A stretch of 64,000 nt of DNA, taken from assembly GCF_029846715.1 (NCBI RefSeq), contig NZ_JARVWW010000019.1, forward strand, positions 1 through 64,000, read 5' to 3'. This DNA is from Bradyrhizobium nivariense (GTDB lineage Bacteria; Pseudomonadota; Alphaproteobacteria; Rhizobiales; Xanthobacteraceae). Numbering within the stretch: the stretch's first letter is position 1; each line of letters starts with the position of its first letter. Made by a program: the position numbers and the translations under genes. The notes beneath the pieces were generated by a model that ran no database searches, was not told where the DNA came from, and worked only from the letters and a program-made list of their open reading frames with translations. This document shows, one piece after another, positions 8,535-15,715 of the stretch.

Positions 8535-9493
8535 TGGCAACAACATCCAAAAAGACCGTGCGCGGCCGCGCCGCGCCAAAGCTCGCGAAAGTGAGCCGCG
8601 GCGAGCTTGTCACGCTGATCGATTTCGTCCGCTATGCGGTGAGCCGCTTCAATGAGGCCAAGCTCGCCTTTGCCCATGGCACGCCCGATCCGGTCGCGGA
8701 AGCAGCCTTCCTGGTCTGTGAAGCCCTGCATCTGCATCCCGAACAGTTCGAGATTTTTGCCAACGCGCGCGTCACGGCCGCCGAGGGCAATACCATCATC
8801 GATCTCATTCATCAGCGCGTCACCACGCGCAAACCGGCCGCCTATCTCGTCAACAAGATCTACATGCGCGGCCTGCCCTTCTATGTCGACGAGCGTGTCA
8901 TCGTTCCCCGCTCCTTCATCGGCGAGCTGCTGGAGTCGCATTTCGGCGGCGACGGCGAAGCCGGCTCGCTGATCGACGACCCCACCGCGGTCGAGCGGGT
9001 GCTCGATCTCTGCACGGGGTCAGGATGCCTCGCGATCCTCGCCGCACATCATTTTCCGAACGCCATGATAGACGCGGTCGATATCTCCAAAGGCGCGGTC
9101 GAAGTCGCCGGACGAAATGTCGGCGAACACGGGCTCGATGACCGGATCAGCCTGCATCGCGGCGACCTGTTCGCTCCGCTCGGTGACGCCAAATACGACC
9201 TGATCATCACCAACCCGCCTTATGTCGACGCCGAAGGCATGGCGGCGCTGCCGCCGGAGTGCCGGGCCGAGCCGAAGCTCGCCTTCGACGGCGGCGCCGA
9301 CGGTCTCGACGTGGTGCGCCGGATCCTGCGCGATGCGCCCGACCACTTGACGCGGGATGGTGGGCTGATCTGCGAGATCGGCCGCGGCCGCGAATTGGTC
9401 GACGAGGCCTTTCCGGAACTGCCGCTGCTCTGGCTCGACACCGAGGACTCCGAGGGCGAGGTGTTCTGGATCGCGGCCGGCGATCTCGGCTGA
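8534..9493 (+). CDS. prmB: Protein/ribosomal L3 glutamine N5-methyltransferase (PrmB type)
   Basis: This 319-residue SAM enzyme of the HemK/PrmB group methylates the Gln side chain of a GGQ-like site; PrmB acts on ribosomal protein L3. The catalytic 'NPPY' motif ('IITNPPYVDAEG', about residue 226) and the SAM site 'VLDLCTGSGCLAI' are present. The N-terminal helical domain with 'PAAYLVNKIYMRGLPFYVDERVIVPRSFIGEL' is the PrmB type rather than the PrmC type. The start at 8534 overlaps the moaE stop. A lysine-rich 20-residue tail precedes the domain. Confidence 0.88.
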   Translation: MATTSKKTVRGRAAPKLAKVSRGELVTLIDFVRYAVSRFNEAKLAFAHGTPDPVAEAAFLVCEALHLHPEQFEIFANARVTAAEGNTIIDLIHQRVTTRKPAAYLVNKIYMRGLPFYVDERVIVPRSFIGELLESHFGGDGEAGSLIDDPTAVERVLDLCTGSGCLAILAAHHFPNAMIDAVDISKGAVEVAGRNVGEHGLDDRISLHRGDLFAPLGDAKYDLIITNPPYVDAEGMAALPPECRAEPKLAFDGGADGLDVVRRILRDAPDHLTRDGGLICEIGRGRELVDEAFPELPLLWLDTEDSEGEVFWIAAGDLG

Positions 9494-9582
9494 TCCGTCA
9501 CGACGGGCATACCTCGTCGGAACAAGTCAAATACCGCCACGTTCATCCCCGACGAAGGTTCTCGCTGTCGGAGGATATCCGC

Positions 9583-10170
9583 ATGCTCGCGCCATCGGGC
9601 GAATTGCTGCGCGCCGGCGTCGCGCTCAAGCTCAACCATCTCAAGCGCGCCGCCCAGTCCTATCTGCGTGACCGCACCAGCCAGGCCACAGGACGCGCGA
9701 GGTCCTATGCAGTCGCGGCGGGCCTGTTCGCGGCGGCCGGGCTGTTCCTGGTCGCAACCTTCTTCGTTGGCCTGATCGCCCTGTATCGTTGGATTGCAAT
9801 CACCCACGGTCAATTCTGGGGTTTTGGTGCCGTCGCGGCCGTGCTCCTGGTGCTGGCCGCGGCCTGTGCGGGGGTCGCTCTGGCTCAGATGAAACGTCGT
9901 GACAGGCCGGTCGTGCCGCTTGCCAGCCGGATGCGTGTTGCGATCGCCACCCCGCGGATCCCGCGCGGAACGGTCAAGCAGGCGGTGAAAGAGGTCGCGA
10001 CGACGATCCCGCTGGCACCGCTCGCGCCGGGTGAACGCGGCCATGGCGGCAACGCTTCGTCGGCTCGGACCACCCGGCCCGTGCAGCTTGGACTGATGCT
10101 CGCAGCCGTCGGATTGATGGGGTTCACGGCGGCGCGCCGAAGACGTCACGGTCGAAGATTGGGCGCTTAA
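9583..10170 (+). CDS. Phage-holin-like (DUF1469-type) membrane protein
   Basis: This 195-residue protein has two strongly hydrophobic helices back to back (about residues 40-65 and 76-100) and a third near the C-terminus (VQLGLMLAAVGLMGFTA), with basic linkers. The arrangement resembles the actinobacterial/proteobacterial 'phage holin family' (YqjE-like) proteins, which are ordinary chromosomal inner-membrane proteins. GGAGG lies 8 nt ahead of the start. Its stop codon abuts the ATG of the next membrane protein gene, so the two form an operon. Confidence 0.6.
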   Translation: MLAPSGELLRAGVALKLNHLKRAAQSYLRDRTSQATGRARSYAVAAGLFAAAGLFLVATFFVGLIALYRWIAITHGQFWGFGAVAAVLLVLAAACAGVALAQMKRRDRPVVPLASRMRVAIATPRIPRGTVKQAVKEVATTIPLAPLAPGERGHGGNASSARTTRPVQLGLMLAAVGLMGFTAARRRRHGRRLGA

Positions 10171-11301
10171 ATGCCGGCGCGGCACTCCGAGCAGTTCGAC
10201 AGTTGGCTGTTGATCGCCGCCACGGCCGTTTTCGTGCTGACCGCGGAACGCTACCTCGAGGAGTCCGGCTTTGGCCGCTCCGGGCCTCCGCAAGGCCATC
10301 GCAACAGTGAGGCGAATTCCCCTGAAACGAGCCCGGCGGGCGCAGCCATGCAGCCCGGCCGTGGCCGCCGCTCGAAAAACCCGTTCGCGATCCCCTGGGC
10401 AGGCTGGAAGGACATCTTCTGGCGCACCTATCAGCGCATCGACGACGATCGCCTGCTCGCGACCGCTGGCGGCGTCGTTTTCTTCGGGCTGCTGGCGATC
10501 TTTCCGGCCGTGACCGCGCTCGTCTCGTCCTATGGACTGTTCGCCGATCCCTCCACCATCAGCTCCAACCTCCAGACGTTGGCGACGATGCTGCCCGAGG
10601 GCTCGTTCCAGATCGTCGAGGACCAGGTCGGGCGGGTGGTGTCGAATGGCAATACGGCCCTCGGCGCCACCTTCCTGTTCGGCCTCGTGCTTGCGATCTG
10701 GAGCGCCAATGCCGGCGTCAAATCGATTTTCGATGCTCTCAACGTCGCCTATGAGGAACGCGAGAAGCGCAATTTCATCAAGCTGAACCTGATGTCGCTG
10801 GCCTTCACAATCGGCGGCATCGTGGCCGTCCTGGTGATGGTCGGCACCGTGGTCGCCTTTCCGCTCGCGCTTGATCATCTCGGGATCGCACCCGAAAGCA
10901 AGCTGATCGTCGCGCTGGCGCGATGGCCGCTGCTGCTCGTCATCCTGCTCGCCGCACTCGCCATCCTCTACCGCTTCGCGCCCAGTCGCGACGCGCCGCG
11001 CTGGCAATGGCTGAGCATCGGCGCGGTGACGGCCGGGATCCTCTGGATCGCCGGCTCGGCCCTGCTGTCGTGGTATCTGTCCGAATTCGCCAATTACAAC
11101 GCCACCTACGGCTCGCTCGGCGCGGCGATCGGCTTGATGACGTGGATGTGGATGTCGGCGATCGTCATCATGTTCGGGGCCGAGTTGAATTCGGAGATCG
11201 AACGGCAGACCCTGCGCGACACGACCACCGGGCCGCCCAGGCCGCTCGGCACCCGCGAGGCCGTCGCGGCCGACACGGTCGGCGCCGCCGCGCCATCCTG
11301 A
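10171..11301 (+). CDS. YihY/BrkB family inner-membrane protein
   Basis: This 376-residue protein opens with one N-terminal membrane helix (WLLIAATAVFVLTAERYL), a polar linker of about 60 residues, then the YihY/BrkB core of about six helices. The family landmarks 'DDRLLATAGGVVFFGLLAIFPAVTALVSSYGLF' and 'YNATYGSLGAAIGLMTWMWMS' are present. The family's biochemical role is not settled; BrkB was named for serum resistance in Bordetella. It is joined to the upstream membrane protein with no spacer. Confidence 0.85.
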   Translation: MPARHSEQFDSWLLIAATAVFVLTAERYLEESGFGRSGPPQGHRNSEANSPETSPAGAAMQPGRGRRSKNPFAIPWAGWKDIFWRTYQRIDDDRLLATAGGVVFFGLLAIFPAVTALVSSYGLFADPSTISSNLQTLATMLPEGSFQIVEDQVGRVVSNGNTALGATFLFGLVLAIWSANAGVKSIFDALNVAYEEREKRNFIKLNLMSLAFTIGGIVAVLVMVGTVVAFPLALDHLGIAPESKLIVALARWPLLLVILLAALAILYRFAPSRDAPRWQWLSIGAVTAGILWIAGSALLSWYLSEFANYNATYGSLGAAIGLMTWMWMSAIVIMFGAELNSEIERQTLRDTTTGPPRPLGTREAVAADTVGAAAPS

Positions 11302-11444
11302 CTCCGCGCGCCGGCCGCTATCCCCTCGAATCAACAATGATGTTAAGGTCATGCCGCTTGGGGGAGCATGGGGCGTGACGGGTTCGAAACGCCACCCGTG
11401 TTTTCCCGGTCAGGCAGTCAGCTCTTTGAGGCGTAACGCGCGGC

Positions 11445-12926
11445 ATGATTCGTATTTCGACGATCTTCATCGCCATCTGCATGGTTCTGGTCGCGGCCTC
11501 GCTCGGGCTCGTGCTCTACGCGGTCGCCGGCATCAGCGGAACCGAATCCGCGATCGTGGCGCTGACGGCGCTGACCTTCCTGATCCTCTACAATGCAGTG
11601 TCGATGCGGCTGCGCGACCGCAGCGACGTCGGCGGCCAGATCGCCGACCTTTCGCGCGGCACCGCCGACCTCGCCCGCCAGGTGGCCGAGTTCGGCCGCC
11701 GGCTTGCCGCGGTCGAAGGACGCATCGCCTCCTCCAATTCGACCAACTCCGACCGTATCCAGTCGGTGGTCGGAGAGATCAACGAGCTCGGCGGATTGGT
11801 CAGGCAGCTCGCCACCACCGTGTCGACCCATGAGGATTTGTTGGCCGGCAACGCGCCGGTGCCGGCCCCCGCTCCGGCCGCGAGGCTGGAGCCTGAGGCA
11901 CCGCTCGACGTGATGGCCCCGTTCGAGGAGGAGCGGCCGGCTGCCCCTCCCCCCGCTCCCGCGCCGCCGCCGCGGCCGGCACCACCGGCGATCCGGACCC
12001 AGGCCGCCAATCCGGTTCAGACGGCCAACGGCCGCAACCAGACCCAACTGCTGGCGACGCTGCGCAACGCGATCGACGAGAACCGCATCGACATCTTCCT
12101 CCAGCCGATGGTGACGCTGCCGCAGCGCAAGGTCCGCTTCTACGAGGCCGTGACGCGCCTGCGCGACGAGCGAGACCAACTGGTCGCGGCCGAGGAATTC
12201 ATCAGCATCGCGGAGGCTTCCGGCCTGATCGGGCGCATCGACAACATGGTGATGCTGCGCTGTGTGCAGGTGCTGCGACGCCTGATGGTGCGCAACAAGG
12301 AGGTCGGCGTGTTCTGCAACGTCGCGGCTTCCACGCTCGGCAATTCCACGACCTTCGCGCAATACCTCGACTTCCTCGAAGCCAATCGGGCGCTGGCGCC
12401 CTCCCTGGTGCTGGAATTCAAGCAATCGACCTTCCGCAATCTCGGCCCGGCCGAGACCGAGAACCTCGCAGCGCTCGCCCAGCGCGGTTTCCGCTTCTCG
12501 ATCGACCATGTCACGGATTTGCGCATCGAGCCGCGCGAGCTCGCCGACCGCGGCGTGCGCTTCATCAAGGTGCCGGCCTCGCTCCTGCTCGATCCCAGGC
12601 AGGCTTCGGCGTCGGACATCCACCCCTCCGACCTCTCCGACCTGCTCGGCCGCTTCGGCATCGACCTGATCGCCGAGCGGATCGAGGGCGAGCGCGCCGT
12701 GATCGACCTGCTCGACTATGACGTGCGGTTTGGCCAGGGGTTTTTGTTCGCGCCGCCCCGGCCATTGCGGCCTGAAGGGGCATCTGCTACCGGCGGGGCC
12801 TCGCCGAACCAGGCGCAGGATATTCAGGGATCCAATGGCTCCGCTCCCCCCAGCCCAGGCGCGACGTCTTCAGCGCCTCCGGCCCAACGCATCACCGGCA
12901 ACGCCGCGCTCGCGCGCCGCATCTGA
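11445..12926 (+). CDS. Membrane-anchored degenerate EAL-domain protein
   Basis: This 493-residue protein has two N-terminal membrane helices (residues 4-50), a coiled-coil-like stretch to about residue 120, a Pro/Ala-rich linker (about 140-190) and an EAL fold (about 200-445). The signature Glu is kept but reads EAV (234-236). The conserved Asn and Glu ('FCNVAAS', 'LVLEFKQS') and the Lys ('FIKVPASLL') are kept. The paired Asp motif DDFGTG is replaced by 'IDHVTD', so the second metal-binding Asp is His355. Cyclic-di-GMP hydrolysis is therefore doubtful, and a binding or sensing role is more likely. It lies 15 nt upstream of the HAD hydrolase gene. Confidence 0.82.
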   Translation: MIRISTIFIAICMVLVAASLGLVLYAVAGISGTESAIVALTALTFLILYNAVSMRLRDRSDVGGQIADLSRGTADLARQVAEFGRRLAAVEGRIASSNSTNSDRIQSVVGEINELGGLVRQLATTVSTHEDLLAGNAPVPAPAPAARLEPEAPLDVMAPFEEERPAAPPPAPAPPPRPAPPAIRTQAANPVQTANGRNQTQLLATLRNAIDENRIDIFLQPMVTLPQRKVRFYEAVTRLRDERDQLVAAEEFISIAEASGLIGRIDNMVMLRCVQVLRRLMVRNKEVGVFCNVAASTLGNSTTFAQYLDFLEANRALAPSLVLEFKQSTFRNLGPAETENLAALAQRGFRFSIDHVTDLRIEPRELADRGVRFIKVPASLLLDPRQASASDIHPSDLSDLLGRFGIDLIAERIEGERAVIDLLDYDVRFGQGFLFAPPRPLRPEGASATGGASPNQAQDIQGSNGSAPPSPGATSSAPPAQRITGNAALARRI

Positions 12927-12941
12927 TCGGCCGAGCGCATC

Positions 12942-13796
12942 ATGACCACGCTGCATTTCGCCGAAAGCCTGCGCGAGCTCGTGGATGGCGTGGACGTCGT
13001 GCTCAGCGACATCTGGGGCGTGGTCCATAACGGCCTCGAATCCTTTCCCGAAGCCTGCGAGGCCCTGCACACCTATCGCAGTCGCGGCGGAACGGTGATC
13101 CTGATCACCAACGCGCCGCGCCCGGCCGACTCCGTGCAGCGGCAATTGCGCAAGCTCGGCGTCGCAGATGAGACCTATGACGCGATCGTGTCCTCAGGCG
13201 ACCTGACGCGGCTCTATGTCGCCGAGCATCCCGGCCGCAAGATGTTCTGGCTAGGCCCCGAGCGCGACAACTCGATCTACCGCGGCCTCGATGCGGTGAC
13301 CGCGCCGCTGGAGGAGGCGGATTACATCGTCTGCACCGGCCTCTATGACGACGAAACCGAGACGGCGGAAGACTATCGCGGCATGATGCTGAAGGCGCGC
13401 GAGCGCAAGCTGACGCTGGTCTGCGCCAACCCCGACATCGTGGTGGAACGCGGCGACCGGCTGATCTATTGCGCCGGCGCGATCGCGGAGCTCTATCGCG
13501 AGCTCGGCGGCGAGGTGATCTTCTACGGCAAGCCGCACCGGCCGATCTACGAGCGCGCGATGGCGCTCGCCGGCGAACGCCGGGGCCACCAGATCGACCG
13601 CAAAAAGGTGCTCGCGATCGGCGATTCAGTCCGTACCGACCTCACCGGCGCACGCGAATTCGGCATCGATTGCCTGTTCGTGACCCGCGGCATCCATGCC
13701 GAGGAATTCGAGGGTCTCGACCAGCTCGACCCGGCTTCTGTGCTGGAATTGTTCGGCCATCCGCCGAAGGCGCTGATGCGCGAACTGAAGTGGTAG
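12942..13796 (+). CDS. TIGR01459-type HAD hydrolase (NagD-like)
   Basis: This 284-residue HAD-superfamily phosphatase is of the NagD/4-nitrophenylphosphatase subgroup with a large C2 cap. Motif I reads 'VLSDIWGVVHNG' (residues 23-34; the second Asp is replaced by Trp-Gly, as usual for this subgroup). Motif II is 'ILITNAP', and motifs III/IV are 'GKPHRPIYERAM' and 'VLAIGDSVRTDLTGA'. The substrate is unknown. It follows the EAL-protein gene closely and is probably co-transcribed with it. Confidence 0.85.
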   Translation: MTTLHFAESLRELVDGVDVVLSDIWGVVHNGLESFPEACEALHTYRSRGGTVILITNAPRPADSVQRQLRKLGVADETYDAIVSSGDLTRLYVAEHPGRKMFWLGPERDNSIYRGLDAVTAPLEEADYIVCTGLYDDETETAEDYRGMMLKARERKLTLVCANPDIVVERGDRLIYCAGAIAELYRELGGEVIFYGKPHRPIYERAMALAGERRGHQIDRKKVLAIGDSVRTDLTGAREFGIDCLFVTRGIHAEEFEGLDQLDPASVLELFGHPPKALMRELKW

Positions 13797-13806
13797 CGAG
13801 CTGATC

Positions 13807-13846
13807 GTCATTCCGGGCTGATGTGGAGCATCGAATCCGGAATGAC
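13807..13846. repeat. Short palindromic repeat (GTCATTCCGG arms)
   Basis: A 10-bp inverted repeat, GTCATTCCGG (13807-13816) and CCGGAATGAC (13837-13846), encloses 20 nt. The arms are the same as the outer ends of the element at 2543-2703, so this is a shorter member of the same family. Confidence 0.6.
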
Positions 13847-13863
13847 AAACCCAACGCAGAAAA

Positions 13864-13882
13864 CCCGGGACAACCGCCCGGG
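13864..13882 (-). terminator. Possible terminator of the cheY-like gene
   Basis: The stem CCCGGG (13864-13869) pairs with CCCGGG (13877-13882) around a 7-nt loop. On the minus strand it is followed by four Us. It lies 34 nt beyond the stop of the minus-strand response regulator gene. The stem is short, so confidence is moderate. Confidence 0.45.
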
Positions 13883-13915
13883 CCTTCCGAATTCACTGAT
13901 CGCTTCGATCGCGCC

Positions 13916-14311
13916 TTACGCGCTCGCCATGTCCGGGAAGACCGCCTCGATCTTGGTCTTCAGCGTCGCCGCGTTGAACGGCTTGACGATGTAGTTGTTC
14001 ACGCCGGCCTTCTTGGCCGCGATCACGTTCTCGGTCTTCGATTCGGCCGTGATCATGATGAAGGGCGTGGTGGCGAGGTTCGGATCCGCGCGCACTTCGC
14101 GCAGCAGGTCGTAACCCGTCATCGGCTCCATGTTCCAGTCGGAAATCACGAGCCCGTACTTCTTGCCGCGCATCTTGTTCAGCGCTGCCGAACCGTCGCT
14201 GGCATCATCGATATTCTCGAAGCCAAGCTGCTTCAGGAGGTTCCTGATGATACGGATCATGGTGCTGTAGTCATCAACCACCAGAACCGACATCGACAAA
14301 TCAACCGCCAT
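13916..14311 (-). CDS. CheY-like single-domain response regulator
   Basis: This 131-residue receiver domain has no output domain, as in chemotaxis CheY. The acidic pair 'VVDDYS', the phospho-acceptor Asp in 'LVISDWNMEPMTG', the switch Thr ('IMITAES') and the Lys ('YIVKPFNA') are all present. The 'SDWNMEPMTG' block is closer to enterobacterial CheY than to most regulators. The start at 14311 (MAVDLSMSVLVVDD) is preferred over an upstream in-frame ATG that adds 30 unlikely residues. It is divergent from ribF. A CheZ-type phosphatase gene lies at the far end of the window. Confidence 0.88.
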   Translation of the reverse strand: MAVDLSMSVLVVDDYSTMIRIIRNLLKQLGFENIDDASDGSAALNKMRGKKYGLVISDWNMEPMTGYDLLREVRADPNLATTPFIMITAESKTENVIAAKKAGVNNYIVKPFNAATLKTKIEAVFPDMASA

Positions 14312-14540
14312 CTCGACTCCCCCAACGCAAACCCAGGAAATATTACGATCGGACCTGCCAGGCCGGAGCTCGGCGGTTCCACGCTCAAGGACTAACACCA
14401 AGGCGTTAAACAGCGCGTTAACTGAGGACGCCCCCGGTGGACTGAAATCGCATTCGATGCGGCCGCCCCCTCCCGCTTGACTTCATCCGGCCGGTCGAGC
14501 CACGGTCCCGGCCGGTCCCGCCGGCTCGAGAATTCCCCTG

Positions 14541-15512
14541 ATGGCCCCGCATTTTACCGTTATCCGCGACACCACGCCGGACTCCGCCATTGCAAGGGGT
14601 GCCGTGGTCGCCATGGGCAATTTCGACGGCGTTCATCTCGGCCATCGCGCCGTGATCGCTGCAGCCCTGGAAATGGGCCGGACGCATGGCCGCCCTGCGC
14701 TGGCATTGACCTTCGAGCCGCATCCGCGCCGGTTTTTCAGCCCCAACACCCCGCAATTCCGCCTGACGGACGAGCGTGCCAAGCTACGGCTTCTGGCCGG
14801 CGCCGGACTTGCCGGCGCCGTGGTCATGACCTTCGACAAGTCCCGCGCCGGGACCAGCGCGCAAGACTTCATTCACCATGACCTGATCGGGCGCCTGGGC
14901 ATCGGCGGCATCGCCGTCGGCTACGACTTCCATTTCGGCAAAGGTCGCGTCGGCTCGCCGAGCCTCCTGGTCAACGAGGCGCCCCGGCTTGGCATCGAGG
15001 TCGACGTGCAGCCGCATATCGACTTCGACGAGCGGCCGGTCTCCTCCAGCGCGATCCGGATCGCGCTCGCGGAAGGCCAGCTCGACGAGGCCACCACCAT
15101 GCTGGGCGGCCCCTGGTTCATCACCGGCGAGGTCGTCCACGGCGAGAAGCGCGGCCGCGACCTCGGTTATCCCACCGCCAACATCCGTCTCGACGCCAAT
15201 TGCGGCCTCAAGCACGGTATCTATGCGGTGCGGGTCGGCCGCGGCGCCGAGCGGCTGGACGGGGTGGCAAGCTTCGGCCGCCGCCCGACGTTTGATAATG
15301 GCGCGCCGCTGCTGGAAATCTTCCTGTTCGACTTCAAGGGCGACCTTTACGGACAGACGCTCGACTGCGCCTTCGTCGGCTTCATCCGCGAGGAGCTGAA
15401 ATTCGACGGCCTGGATGCCCTGATCCGGCAGATGGACGACGATTCCGCCCGCGCCCGCGCCATCCTCGCTGCCGCCCCGGACGCGTTTCCGAGGCTTGGC
15501 GTCATCGATTGA
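14541..15512 (+). CDS. ribF: Bifunctional riboflavin kinase/FAD synthetase
   Basis: This 323-residue enzyme converts riboflavin to FMN and then FAD. The N-terminal nucleotidyltransferase domain shows 'AMGNFDGVHLGHRAVI' (residues 29-44, with the HxGH motif) and 'VGYDFHFGKGRVG'. The 'ISSSAIR'-like step reads 'VSSSAIR'. The C-terminal kinase domain has 'GEVVHGEKRGRDLGYPTANI' and 'GVASFGRRPTF'. The length is normal. The leader ahead of it shows no FMN riboswitch that I can recognise. Confidence 0.95.
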   Translation: MAPHFTVIRDTTPDSAIARGAVVAMGNFDGVHLGHRAVIAAALEMGRTHGRPALALTFEPHPRRFFSPNTPQFRLTDERAKLRLLAGAGLAGAVVMTFDKSRAGTSAQDFIHHDLIGRLGIGGIAVGYDFHFGKGRVGSPSLLVNEAPRLGIEVDVQPHIDFDERPVSSSAIRIALAEGQLDEATTMLGGPWFITGEVVHGEKRGRDLGYPTANIRLDANCGLKHGIYAVRVGRGAERLDGVASFGRRPTFDNGAPLLEIFLFDFKGDLYGQTLDCAFVGFIREELKFDGLDALIRQMDDDSARARAILAAAPDAFPRLGVID

Positions 15513-15573
15513 GGCCGAAAACCGGCCCGCCGAACCTTTTGCGCTTCCCCCGCCCCCCTGCTATGGAGAGCCC

Positions 15574-15621
15574 ATGTTTGCGCGGCGCATCATAGGGATT
15601 AGCGGCCCGGCTTCCGCCTGA
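15574..15621 (+). CDS. Possible leader peptide of ileS (IIGI)
   Basis: A 15-codon ORF lies 95 nt upstream of ileS with GGAGAG at 15565-15570 as ribosome binding site. It encodes MFARRIIGISGPASA: three isoleucines within four codons (ATC ATA GGG ATT), including ATA, a codon that is rare in GC-rich genomes. Its stop lies in a hairpin (15616-15635, GAGCC-TTC-GGCTC core). That ileS would be controlled by ribosome stalling at Ile codons is inference. No U-run typical of a terminator follows the hairpin. Confidence 0.35.
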   Translation: MFARRIIGISGPASA

Positions 15622-15715
15622 GCCTTCGGCTCGGCGCAAGACCGGGATGTTGTCGTTTCAGCCCGCGATTCCGCATCGCCATCCGTTCCCGCGCCCTTCC
15701 GAGCCAGTCAGCCTC

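Noticed and set aside
9583..10170. Prophage remnant because of the holin-like gene
   Set aside because: No other phage gene is nearby and the holin-like family is a common chromosomal membrane protein linked here to YihY.
9220..11352. A 710-codon minus-strand open frame over prmB, the holin-like gene and the YihY gene
   Set aside because: The plus-strand genes have clear motifs, ribosome binding sites and overlaps; the minus frame crosses several genes and has low-complexity composition.
14312..14540. FMN riboswitch upstream of ribF
   Set aside because: The conserved FMN-riboswitch core segments are not recognisable in the 230-nt spacer.
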